From: an uncultured Ruminococcus sp.
GTDB lineage: Bacteria > Bacillota > Clostridia > Oscillospirales > Ruminococcaceae
Direction: 5' to 3'
Assembly: GCA_902776945.1 (NCBI GenBank)
Contig: CACYSH010000042.1
Coordinates: forward strand, 1 to 34,584
DNA length: 34,584 nt
Shown here: piece after piece, positions 16,165 through 23,994 of the stretch
How the letters are laid out: each line of letters opens with the position of its first letter
Numbering within the stretch: the first letter of the stretch is position 1
The notes under the pieces: model-generated
Seen by the model: only the letters and a program-made list of their open reading frames with translations
The model's database searches: none
Told to the model about the DNA's origin: nothing
Position numbers and translations under genes: made by a program

Positions 16165-16758
16165 ATGGCGAAGAAGATAACCGAGACCGAAAGAAGAACG
16201 TATGAGTACGTCAAGCATTGTATCGAGGAATTGGGCTATCCGCCTTCGGTTCGCGAGATATGCACTCACTGCAATTTCAAATCGACTTCAACGGCGCACA
16301 GGGCTATCAATTCGCTTACGGAAAAGGGTCTGCTGAAAAAGAAAGACAATCTCAACCGCGCAATAGGGCTTGCGGGGTCGGCGGGCGTTAAGGTGCCGCT
16401 TGTGGGGAAGATCACGCCCGGCGTTTCCGTGACGGATTTCGAGAATATCGTTGAATATATCGACTTCAATCCTGTCAAAAAAGTCAGGGGGGAGCTTTTC
16501 GCGTTTAAGGTCAGTGGCGATTCGATGAAAAAGGCGGCTATCCTTGACGGCGATACGGTAGTAACGGAACGCACGACCGACCTTAAAAGCGGCGAAATAG
16601 CGTTAGTCATTTGTGACAGCGGCGTTTCGGTAATGCGGTTTTTCAGCGAGGGCGGACATTTTCGGTTTCAGTCCGAAAGCGACCCTGTAAAGAATGTAGT
16701 AACAAGCAATGCGGACGCGATAATCGGCAGGGTGATCGCGGTGATAAGGCATATTTAA
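16165..16758 (+). CDS. LexA-like repressor lacking cleavage site Ala and catalytic Lys
   Basis: A 197-residue homologue of the SOS repressor LexA. The N-terminal winged helix (residues 1-68) has the family segment YPPSVREI and a recognition helix STSTAHRAINSL. The C-terminal S24 domain keeps the nucleophile Ser120 in SGDSM. However, the scissile Ala-Gly (VTAG in Bacillus) is Pro85-Gly86 in GKITPG, and the catalytic Lys expected in TVKRF is Met157 in SVMRFF. RecA-stimulated self-cleavage should therefore fail. The ATG at 16165 follows AAAGGAG. It may be a second, non-cleavable LexA paralogue or a repressor relieved in another way. Target genes unknown. Confidence 0.9.
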   Translation: MAKKITETERRTYEYVKHCIEELGYPPSVREICTHCNFKSTSTAHRAINSLTEKGLLKKKDNLNRAIGLAGSAGVKVPLVGKITPGVSVTDFENIVEYIDFNPVKKVRGELFAFKVSGDSMKKAAILDGDTVVTERTTDLKSGEIALVICDSGVSVMRFFSEGGHFRFQSESDPVKNVVTSNADAIIGRVIAVIRHI

Positions 16759-17070
16759 AAAGCCGCGAAAAACGCGAAGGTTAAGATTTCCGCATAGTCG
16801 GGACAATTCACGGGCGACTGCACGAACGCAGTCCGTGCCATGCACGCCACTGCATGGCATTGTGAAACCATGAGGATTTGCGGGCAAGCGGCGAGAGCAA
16901 TGGCACGAACAAGTTCGTGCAGCCGCCCTGCAATTCATATTTCAACCGCATTAATGAACAAATGTGCGATGTCACGAACGCGCACAAAACCTAAAAAGCG
17001 TAAAAAATTCACGAAAGACCGTTCCGTATGCGGCAGACGGCGGGGCGGTCTCGGAAACGGAGAAGCATTA
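16759..17070. repeat. Hairpin-rich intergenic stretch
   Basis: No gene is seen. It contains three dispersed-type hairpins: GCACGAAC-GCA-GTCCGTGC (16820-16838, one mismatch), CCATGC/GCATGG (16837-16858) and GCACGAAC-AA-GTTCGTGC (16903-16920). The ribosome site GGAG for the next gene is at its end. Confidence 0.7.
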
Positions 17071-18204
17071 ATGACAAAACGATATTGTCCGGGCTGCGGT
17101 CAGCCGGCACAACCGGGTCTGAAGTTATGCCCGATCTGCGGAAAAGCGCTATGGACGGAAAAGCCCGATTTCAAGGTGAACGATCCGCCCGCAGGGTACT
17201 TGTACATCAGCGGAGCAAGACCGGCGGAAAAATTGCAGACAAAGTTCTCGCCGGGCGACCGATACACTTACGAGCCGCCCCCGCCCCGCCGCAGCACCGA
17301 ACGCCGCGACGAGGTTCAAAAAGACAAACCCTCGCAGGCGGGGAATTACGCCGCTCGCGGGCAGGGAAGTCAGGGGGCGTACAAACAGCAGCCGCCGCGC
17401 CGCGACGATATTTACAGAGAAAGTCCGCGCCGCCCCGAAAGCCGTCCGCAGGGCGCTCCGAGCGCGGGGGCTTACAGACAGGAATCGCCGCGCCGTGAAA
17501 ATGTCAGCTACGACGATATTTACAGAGAAAGCCCGCGCCGTCCCGAAAGCCGTCCGCAGGGCGTTCCGAGCGCGGGGGGTTACAGACAGGAGCCGCCGCG
17601 CCGTGAAAATATCAGCCGCGACGATATTTACAGAGAAAGCCCGCGCCGTCCCGAAAGCCGTCCGCAGGGCGCTCCGAGCGCGGCAGCTTACAGACAGGAG
17701 CCGCCGCGCCGTGAAAATGTCAGCTACGACGATATTTACAGAGAAAGCCCGCGCCGCTCCGAAAGCCGCAGCACAGCAAAAAAGCCGGCGGCGAAGGAAT
17801 CCGCTCACGCGAGCCGATTTGCGAAATTCCTTGATACGTCCTCGAAGGTCGTGCGCGTTGTGGTAAACACTATCAAGATCGCCGTGCTGCTGGCGGTGAT
17901 CTATTTCGGGATATATCTTATAGAGATCTACCGCGTGAAGCTGACAGGCTACCCCTACGACACCACGATGCGCCTCAGCCGTTCGAATTACGGTCAGGCG
18001 ATAAGCGGCTACTTCGCGGAGGGCAGCTGGCGGGTGAATCCCTTCACCGCGAAATGTACCTACAAGGGCAAGTCCAATCACAACGAGAATATGGAGCTGA
18101 TATTCAGCGCCGCCGTTCACATCGAGCTTGAAGAGATAAGGATAGACGGCGAGCCTGTTGAAGCGCGGCTGCTGGAATCGAAGATATTGGGTATGTTTAT
18201 CTGA
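17071..18204 (+). CDS. Zinc-ribbon protein with 36-residue Arg/Pro-rich repeats and one membrane segment
   Basis: A 377-residue protein with four parts. Residues 6-23 are a zinc ribbon (C6-x2-C9-x10-C20-x2-C23). Residues 65-245 are a disordered, strongly basic Pro/Arg/Ser-rich region that includes three full copies and one partial copy of a 36-residue unit starting DDIYRESPRRPESRPQG. Residues 262-287 form one membrane helix. The last 90 residues are a small folded domain probably outside the membrane. The basic N-terminal part should face the cytoplasm. The ATG at 17071 follows GGAG; longer frames cross repeats. Function unknown. The layout suggests a tether or a DNA-, RNA- or lipid-associated linker protein, but this is inference. 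Confidence 0.85.
   Translation: MTKRYCPGCGQPAQPGLKLCPICGKALWTEKPDFKVNDPPAGYLYISGARPAEKLQTKFSPGDRYTYEPPPPRRSTERRDEVQKDKPSQAGNYAARGQGSQGAYKQQPPRRDDIYRESPRRPESRPQGAPSAGAYRQESPRRENVSYDDIYRESPRRPESRPQGVPSAGGYRQEPPRRENISRDDIYRESPRRPESRPQGAPSAAAYRQEPPRRENVSYDDIYRESPRRSESRSTAKKPAAKESAHASRFAKFLDTSSKVVRVVVNTIKIAVLLAVIYFGIYLIEIYRVKLTGYPYDTTMRLSRSNYGQAISGYFAEGSWRVNPFTAKCTYKGKSNHNENMELIFSAAVHIELEEIRIDGEPVEARLLESKILGMFI
17404..17763 (+). repeat. 108-bp tandem repeat (3.3 copies) within the zinc-ribbon gene
   Basis: Units start at 17404, 17512, 17620 and 17728 with near-identical DNA; the last is partial. The period of 36 codons keeps the frame. The similarity at DNA level implies recent expansion, so copy number may vary between strains. 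Confidence 0.9.
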
Positions 18205-18295
18205 CAGCGGTAAATGTGCGGGCTTGTGAGGCGTTCACGGACGCTGATTTACAGTTTAAAAGCATTATTTTTTCAAAGAGAGCATATATAAAACC

Positions 18296-19885
18296 ATGAA
18301 TAAAGATAAAACACCGAAATGTCTGCGCCCGATAAAGCAGGCGATCGTGTATGTCGCAACGCAGCGAACTGTCGTTATACTGGCGCTTATCGCGCAGATA
18401 ATGCTTATCGGCTATCTGTTTATCGCGCTGCAAAGATATTCCACAAAAATGGTGATAATCTTCCAGCTTGTGGCGGCGCTTACGGCGATCTATGTGCTGA
18501 ACACGCGCACAAAGGCGGAATTTAAGCTCGGCTGGATGGTGCCTATGGTGATATTCCCGATTTTCACGGTCGGGATATATTTCTACCTTTCGAACCAGTA
18601 CGGAGCAAGGGTGGTGCGGAACCGTTTCGCCCTGAAATGCAGCGAGACAAGGCGCTTTTTGGCACAGGACGAAAAGATATTCAGCGAGCTGAAAGCCGAA
18701 AGCGCGGAGATCGCCCGTTACGTCACCTACATGAAGGACTGCGCGGGCTTTCCCATTTGGAACAATACCGAAGTGACCTACTTCCCCGCAGGCGAGAAGA
18801 AATTCGACGTTCTGAAAGCGGAGCTTGAAAAGGCGAAACACTACATTTTCATTGAAATGTTCATCGTCGATCAGGGTTCGATGTGGGACGAGCTTTTGGA
18901 GATACTAAAGCGCAAGGCGGCGGAGGGGCTTGATATTCGCTTTATCTACGACGGCATGGGTTCGCAGAATCTTCTGCCGTTCAATTACCACAGGCGGCTG
19001 ACCGAGTTCGGCATAAAAACGCGGGTATTCCAGCCGTTCCTGCCGATGCTTTCCTCGATACAGAACAACCGCGATCACCGAAAGATAATCGTCATCGACG
19101 GACACACGGGCTTCACGGGCGGCGACAACATCGCCGATGAGTACGTCAACCGCATTGTGCGTTTCGGCTACTGGAAGGATACTTCGGTAATGCTGCGCGG
19201 CAAGGCGGTCTGGAATCTCACTATGATGTTTCTGCAAATGTGGGAAGTCACCGACCCAAAAGGCAAGGCGGGAAGCTATGAGCTTTACCTGCCCGACAAG
19301 CACATTGTGGACATGGATAAACCGCGGAGCGATTGCGGGGGCTTTGTGCTGCCCTACGGCGATTCGCCGCTTGACGGCGAGGACGTTGGCGTGACGAGCT
19401 ATATGCACATTCTCACGACGGCGAAAAAATACTGCTATATATCTACGCCGTATCTGATACTGAACGAGGAGCTTATAAGCGGCTTGTGCTACGCGGCGAA
19501 AAGCGGCATTGACATTCGCGTGATAGTGCCGGGCATTCCCGACAAGTGGTATGTCAAGGTCATGGGCGAGAGCTTTTTTGCCACGCTGAAAAAGGCGGGC
19601 GTTCGCATTTACGAATACAACGGCTTCAACCACGCGAAAATGTTCGTTTCCGACGACGAAAAGGCGATAGTCGGCACGATAAATCTTGATTACCGCAGTC
19701 TGTACCTGCATTTCGAGAACGGCTGCTATATGTACAAGGTCGGCGCGGTCATGGACATACGGAAGGATTTCGAATATATGTTCGAGAACTCCTGCAAGGA
19801 GCTGTCCCTTGACGACTGCCTGAAAAGACCGTTCAAGCGGCGAATGGCAAGCGCCCTGCTGAAAATACTCGAACCGATGCTGTAA
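18296..19885 (+). CDS. cls: cardiolipin synthase (phospholipase D type)
   Basis: A 529-residue membrane enzyme that joins two phosphatidylglycerols to make cardiolipin. Two to three N-terminal membrane segments lie within residues 24-98, then two HKD motifs: H261-x-K263-x4-D268 (HRKIIVID) and H446-x-K448-x4-D453 (HAKMFVSD). Both are followed by the usual GxxN/G-rich turns (GGDN, TINLD). Full length. The ribosome site before the ATG at 18296 is weak. A strong terminator follows, so it ends the murC-direction group. Confidence 0.95.
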   Translation: MNKDKTPKCLRPIKQAIVYVATQRTVVILALIAQIMLIGYLFIALQRYSTKMVIIFQLVAALTAIYVLNTRTKAEFKLGWMVPMVIFPIFTVGIYFYLSNQYGARVVRNRFALKCSETRRFLAQDEKIFSELKAESAEIARYVTYMKDCAGFPIWNNTEVTYFPAGEKKFDVLKAELEKAKHYIFIEMFIVDQGSMWDELLEILKRKAAEGLDIRFIYDGMGSQNLLPFNYHRRLTEFGIKTRVFQPFLPMLSSIQNNRDHRKIIVIDGHTGFTGGDNIADEYVNRIVRFGYWKDTSVMLRGKAVWNLTMMFLQMWEVTDPKGKAGSYELYLPDKHIVDMDKPRSDCGGFVLPYGDSPLDGEDVGVTSYMHILTTAKKYCYISTPYLILNEELISGLCYAAKSGIDIRVIVPGIPDKWYVKVMGESFFATLKKAGVRIYEYNGFNHAKMFVSDDEKAIVGTINLDYRSLYLHFENGCYMYKVGAVMDIRKDFEYMFENSCKELSLDDCLKRPFKRRMASALLKILEPML

Positions 19886-19921
19886 AAAAGCGCTTTCCCT
19901 TTGCGGGAGAGCGCTTTTTTT
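19886..19921. terminator. Intrinsic terminator after cardiolipin synthase
   Basis: Stem AGCGCTTTCCC/GGGAGAGCGCT with A-run before and T-run after; usable from both directions between the convergent cls and pullulanase genes. Confidence 0.9.
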
Positions 19922-19970
19922 GCTTAATTATTTTATTGTATGGTCATGTCTTGACCCGAACTGTTCGCCC

Positions 19971-20036
19971 GGCACGATTTTCCCTGCGTTCGTGCCACCC
20001 CCTTCCTAAGACTTTTGGTATGCCCGCGTTTTGCGG
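19971..20036. repeat. Solo arm of the 116-bp inverted-repeat element
   Basis: A 37-bp arm (20000-20036, CCCTTCCTAAGACTTTTG to TTTTGCGG) matches the right arm at 3889-3925. It is preceded by a long-loop hairpin GGCACGA/TCGTGCC (19971-19996). No opposite arm is seen nearby. Confidence 0.75.
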
Positions 20037-20047
20037 TTTGGGTGGGC

Positions 20048-20090
20048 TTTGCTTTATCTTTTATCTCTTATCTTTTATCTTATATCTTTT
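20048..20090. repeat. TTTTATC-type short tandem repeat
   Basis: Imperfect repeats of TTTTATCTC/TTTTATCT run up to the stop of the pullulanase gene. The inverse motif (GATAAAAGATA) is repeated at 31418-31448 after guaB. Confidence 0.65.
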
Positions 20091-22055
20091 TTACGTCAGC
20101 TTTTTATAAACCACACAGCTTATCCCGGGAACGCATACGCTCCCCTGTACCGCCTTATACACCGGACGGCAGCTCTCGCCCAGTCTCTCATAAAACGTCC
20201 CGTGCGGCAGATCGATATGTCTGTCATCACGGTGGTTATTGAAAATAACGAAATAACTTTCCTCATCGCCCGTAAGCTCAAACGCAACAATATCGTTATT
20301 ATCATGGAAATGCAGATGTCGGTCAAGTTCCTCCGGCAAGCGCATACGGAACAGCGGCGAGGACTTCCTCAGCATTATCAGCGCACGGTACCAGCGGAAA
20401 ACGTCAATGTTCTTTTCCTTATCTTCCCAATGTATCTTGTTCGTGTAGTCGGGCGCATTGTAGCTGTTCTCGTCAAAGCGGTTGAAATCGGTCAGCGGAG
20501 TTCCCTCCGGCAGTACCTTCGGCTTCGAACGCAGAAAATCCTGACCCGAATGCAAAAACGGCACACCCTGCGAAAGTATCACTATCGCGGCGGCGAGCTT
20601 GTCCATGCGGCGGCGTTCTTCCTCCGTTGCGTTTTTTGCGGAGATAGCCAGCTTGTCCCAAAGCGTGTTGTTGTCGTGAGCCTCGCAGTAATTTATCGCC
20701 TGCGCGGGGGTGAACGCCCAGCAGAGGTCGTCCGCTACGCCCTGCAAACGCCTGTACCGCGTGTTCGCCGTAACGCCGCGCTTTATCGCGATCCGGGCGT
20801 GGTCGTTGCCGTTTACAAAGCCCGTGCCGTAAAGCTCGAAGGTGCTGCCCTTGATGCCGTCGCGGATATTGTCGTTGAAAAGCCCCACGCGCCCGAAGCT
20901 GTAACTGTTCCACTTGTAGCAGAGCTTGTCGGCGGGGTAGGCAGGCTCGCCGCCCGTCCAGCCCTCGCCGTACATGAGTATGCTCGTGTCGAGCTTGTCC
21001 ATTTCGCGGCGGAGCATATTTATCGTGTCGATGTCGTGCAGACCCATAAGGTCGAAACGGAAGCCGTCTATCTTGTATTCCTTCACCCAGAAGGTCAGCG
21101 CGTCGAGCATATACTTTCGGAACATGAAATGCTCCGAAGCGGTCTCGTTGCCGCAGCCCGAGCCGTTCGAAAACCTGTTCTGATGCGTAAGACGGTGGTA
21201 ATAATACGGTACCGCCTTGTGGAAAGCCGAATCCTCAGTATAATAGGTGTGATTGAACACAACGTCCATAATAACGCCTATCCCCGCACGGTGCAGCGCC
21301 GCGACCATTTCCTTAAATTCGCGGATACGCACTTCGCCCTCTTCGGGGTCGGAGCAGTAATAGCCCTCCAGGCACATATAATTCTTAGGGTCGTAGCCCC
21401 AGTTGTACTTACCCGCGAAGGGCTTTTTTTCGTCAATTGTGGCGTAATCGAAAACGGGCATCAGCTGAACGTGCGTAATGCCAAGCTCTTTAAGGTGGTC
21501 GAGACAGGTGGTGACGGAGCCGCAGCGGGTGCCTTTGGCGGCAAAGCCCGAAAATCTGCCGCGCCGCTGCCATTCGCTGTCGGGAATGCCGCAGGAGGGG
21601 TCAATGGTAAAATCGCGGATATGACATTCGTAGATAACAGCGTCAACAGGGTTTTCGCAGCGGGGCTTTGGAATGTCGTTCCAGTCGGGAGGATTCAGTT
21701 CATCAAAATCGACGACAAGCCCGCGTTCGCCGTTCACGCCGCAGGCTTTGGCGTAAATATCAATGGATTCTATGCGTTTCATCTGTGCAAATTCAAACGT
21801 ATAGGTATAGTATTGACCGTAGCAGGTGTGCATCAGCTCGACATACCACACTCCGTTTTCGATACTGCGCATTACGAGCGTCTGTATTTTGTTGTCGCCC
21901 TCGCCGCCCGTGTAGAGATTAAGGTAAACGCATGAGCAGAACGGTGCCCACACCTTAAAGCGGGTGATCTCGCCGTCAACTGTAACGCCCAGGTCGTCCC
22001 GTCCGTAGTAACATTCTCTGTCGAGCTTGGAATAATCGGTGATGTACTTTTTCAT
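20091..22055 (-). CDS. type I pullulanase (GH13 debranching enzyme)
   Basis: A 654-residue enzyme that cleaves alpha-1,6 branches in pullulan, starch or glycogen. An N-terminal carbohydrate-binding module 48-like domain (about 20-110) precedes the GH13 barrel. The type I signature YNWGYDP is at 217-223, region I DVVFNHT at 264-270, region II GFRFD with nucleophile Asp335, region III GEGW with acid Glu364, and region IV CEAHDNN. No signal peptide is seen, so it should act in the cytoplasm on glycogen or imported oligosaccharides. The ATG at 22055 has AGGA nine bases upstream; an upstream ATG at 22073 has no good site. Confidence 0.94.
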   Translation of the reverse strand: MKKYITDYSKLDRECYYGRDDLGVTVDGEITRFKVWAPFCSCVYLNLYTGGEGDNKIQTLVMRSIENGVWYVELMHTCYGQYYTYTFEFAQMKRIESIDIYAKACGVNGERGLVVDFDELNPPDWNDIPKPRCENPVDAVIYECHIRDFTIDPSCGIPDSEWQRRGRFSGFAAKGTRCGSVTTCLDHLKELGITHVQLMPVFDYATIDEKKPFAGKYNWGYDPKNYMCLEGYYCSDPEEGEVRIREFKEMVAALHRAGIGVIMDVVFNHTYYTEDSAFHKAVPYYYHRLTHQNRFSNGSGCGNETASEHFMFRKYMLDALTFWVKEYKIDGFRFDLMGLHDIDTINMLRREMDKLDTSILMYGEGWTGGEPAYPADKLCYKWNSYSFGRVGLFNDNIRDGIKGSTFELYGTGFVNGNDHARIAIKRGVTANTRYRRLQGVADDLCWAFTPAQAINYCEAHDNNTLWDKLAISAKNATEEERRRMDKLAAAIVILSQGVPFLHSGQDFLRSKPKVLPEGTPLTDFNRFDENSYNAPDYTNKIHWEDKEKNIDVFRWYRALIMLRKSSPLFRMRLPEELDRHLHFHDNNDIVAFELTGDEESYFVIFNNHRDDRHIDLPHGTFYERLGESCRPVYKAVQGSVCVPGISCVVYKKLT

Positions 22056-22099
22056 TCTTCCATATCCTAACATTCATTTATTAATATTCTTCATACTTC

Positions 22100-22410
22100 T
22101 TTAAATGAGCATTTAATAGACCAAATCAACACGGTATCGCAACGCCTTGTAGGGCGGGGGCTTGCCCCCGCCGTCCTCCTGAAAAACCGAACGGTTTCGT
22201 AATGCCTTGTAGGGGCGCACCTATGTGTGCGCCCGCGGATAGGCACATTGTTCCCAAATGGGTGCGATGTCTACAAACGGGCGCACACGCAGGTGCGCCC
22301 CTACATAATTTGCGCAACCGTTCGGTCGTTCGTTGACGCGGCGGGGGCAAGCCCCCGCCCTACATTACCTTGTGTCAAAACAATGTAATATCGATAAATG
22401 CTCATTTAAA
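22100..22410. repeat. TAAATGAGC-bounded cassette, copy 2 (nested palindromes)
   Basis: 311-bp non-coding cassette with perfect 16-bp inverted ends TTTAAATGAGCATTTA (22100-22115) and its complement (22395-22410). Nested inside are inverted copies of GTAGGGCGGGGGC (22149-22172 and 22341-22363), then ACCGAACGGTT pairs. Innermost are GTAGGGGCGCACC units in opposite directions (22209-22234 and 22279-22304). The whole piece could fold as one long hairpin. It lies between the pullulanase start and the psd stop. Confidence 0.85.
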
Positions 22411-22413
22411 GTT

Positions 22414-23301
22414 TTATATTATGCTTTCCGCTATAACGTCGCCCTGTCTCAGCTTCAGCTCGCAGCCTTTTTTCGTAGTCTCGATGATATCCCGACAGAC
22501 CGCCGCCTTATTTTGCTCTATCAGCAGCACTATCGTTGAACCGCCGAACTCGAACATACCCTTCTCTTCGCCCTTTTCTACCGGCGCAATACCCGGCTCA
22601 TGATTCGTTATCCTTCCTACCATCATCGCGCCGACCTCCATTTGCAGTACGTCACCGAACCGCTCCGAACGTATCAGGCAATAATGCCGCGTATTCTCCT
22701 TGAAAACGGGCGCAAACTCGTTCATTATCGGTCGAACCGTGTTCAAAGTGCCTGTTATCACGCGGTCATGGCTCTTTATCCCTCTGCACGGATATATATA
22801 ACGGTGATAATCGTCGGGAGTAAGCCGTATAATGATCGCCGTGCCGCCCGAATATCTGTCCGCGAGCTTTTTGTCGCGCAGCAGCGAAGCCACCGTATAA
22901 ACGCTGTTCTTTATAATGAACATATCTGTCTTGGCGATCTCGTAAGCCGTAACCTTGCCGTCGGAAGGAGAGACAAGAGTGTTCTCCGAACGGTCGATAG
23001 CGCGTCTGCCTTTTTTAATGCGGCGCGTGAAAAAGTCGTTGAACGAGGTGTATTCGCGGGTCTCGTAATCGAAAAGGTCAATGCCGTTCTTGTCTGCAAA
23101 GCGGTCAATGAGCATCGCCGAGAGATTTGTCTCCAGCAAAGCGCCGCCGATCTTGCTGACTATCGGTATCGTCGCGGCTTTCATGGCAAGCCGCCCCGCC
23201 GTCGAGGAATACATTTTCTGTAAAAGCGCCTGCGAGCTGTCCTCAATTTCGGTCGTTCTGCCTTTTCTGTCAACAAGTATTATCTTCTTTGGTTCCGACA
23301 T
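22414..23301 (-). CDS. psd: phosphatidylserine decarboxylase
   Basis: A 295-residue pyruvoyl-dependent enzyme making phosphatidylethanolamine. The self-processing motif is FGGST (Gly253 to Thr256, Ser255 becoming the pyruvoyl group), a one-letter variant of LGST. The helper Asp114 in SPSDGKV and His166 in DYHRYIYP are present. Full length for the bacterial type II-like form. The start follows AGGAGGT. It is the last gene of the MraY-like/pssA/psd cluster, 22 bases after pssA, so the two steps from CDP-diacylglycerol to phosphatidylethanolamine are encoded together. Confidence 0.95.
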   Translation of the reverse strand: MSEPKKIILVDRKGRTTEIEDSSQALLQKMYSSTAGRLAMKAATIPIVSKIGGALLETNLSAMLIDRFADKNGIDLFDYETREYTSFNDFFTRRIKKGRRAIDRSENTLVSPSDGKVTAYEIAKTDMFIIKNSVYTVASLLRDKKLADRYSGGTAIIIRLTPDDYHRYIYPCRGIKSHDRVITGTLNTVRPIMNEFAPVFKENTRHYCLIRSERFGDVLQMEVGAMMVGRITNHEPGIAPVEKGEEKGMFEFGGSTIVLLIEQNKAAVCRDIIETTKKGCELKLRQGDVIAESII

Positions 23302-23323
23302 ATCACATGACCTCCTGATGTTA

Positions 23324-23956
23324 TCACTTGAACCCGTGCCTTACTTTTATGTAGCCCAAAAGCAGCAGCGCCGCCATTATGAACATAAGCACGATAGTCT
23401 TTACCGAGAATTTCCTTACGTTTACGTTAAGTATGAAAAGTATCGAAATGAGTATCATAACGCTTTGGAAAACGTAGGGGAAAGCCTCTTCGGGAACTTC
23501 GTGTCTGCCGAGAAACAGAAGCGGCAGGAACATCGCCACGGTCGTAACGGGCAAGCCCTGATATTTCTTGCGCGGCTCGCTGCATACGCGCTGGCGCTCT
23601 TCCTCAGTAACGTTGAAATAGCCCAGTCTGATGACAGCGCCCTGCACGATCATGTATGCCGAGATAAGCCCCAGTCCGTGATTGAAGCCGTAATGATAGC
23701 CGATAACGGCGGGGAAAACGCCGAAGCACACCAGATCGCAGAGCGAATCGATCTGTATGCCGAACAGCTTTTCGTCGGGTGTGCGGTTTTTCATGGCGCG
23801 GGCTATCTTGCCGTCGAACATATCGCATACGCCCGAGACCAGCAGGCAGATGAACGCCACCGCCTCGTGACCTTCAAATATCATCGTTATCCCGAATACC
23901 GACGAGAACAGCCCTATATAGGTCATAACTACCGACCAATTATAAAATCCGATCAT
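23324..23956 (-). CDS. pssA: CDP-diacylglycerol--serine O-phosphatidyltransferase
   Basis: A 210-residue membrane enzyme of the CDP-alcohol phosphatidyltransferase family. The signature D45-x2-D48-G-x2-A-R-x12-G66-x3-D70-x3-D74 is complete (DMFDGKIAR and GIQIDSLCD). Several membrane segments follow. It forms phosphatidylserine, the substrate of the Psd encoded next. AGAGGA precedes the ATG at 23956; 38 bases separate it from the MraY-like gene. The serine specificity is inferred from the psd neighbour. Confidence 0.93.
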   Translation of the reverse strand: MIGFYNWSVVMTYIGLFSSVFGITMIFEGHEAVAFICLLVSGVCDMFDGKIARAMKNRTPDEKLFGIQIDSLCDLVCFGVFPAVIGYHYGFNHGLGLISAYMIVQGAVIRLGYFNVTEEERQRVCSEPRKKYQGLPVTTVAMFLPLLFLGRHEVPEEAFPYVFQSVMILISILFILNVNVRKFSVKTIVLMFIMAALLLLGYIKVRHGFK

Positions 23957-23994
23957 ATCTTTATCCTCTTATATATCTTTTTAGCGTTAAAGCA

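Noticed and set aside
3848..16920. Dispersed GAAC...GTTC hairpins as LexA/SOS operators
   Set aside because: The Bacillus-type box needs GAAC-N4-GTTC; these have two or three bases between the halves, longer stems, and no consistent placement at promoters.
17149..18120. Minus-strand open frame with repeats opposite the zinc-ribbon gene
   Set aside because: The 108-bp repeat period is a multiple of three, so any stop-free frame stays open; there is no ribosome site, and the sense frame has the zinc ribbon and membrane segment.
20031..21935. Long plus-strand frame opposite the pullulanase
   Set aside because: The minus strand has all GH13 motifs; the plus frame begins in a short repeat and matches nothing recognisable.
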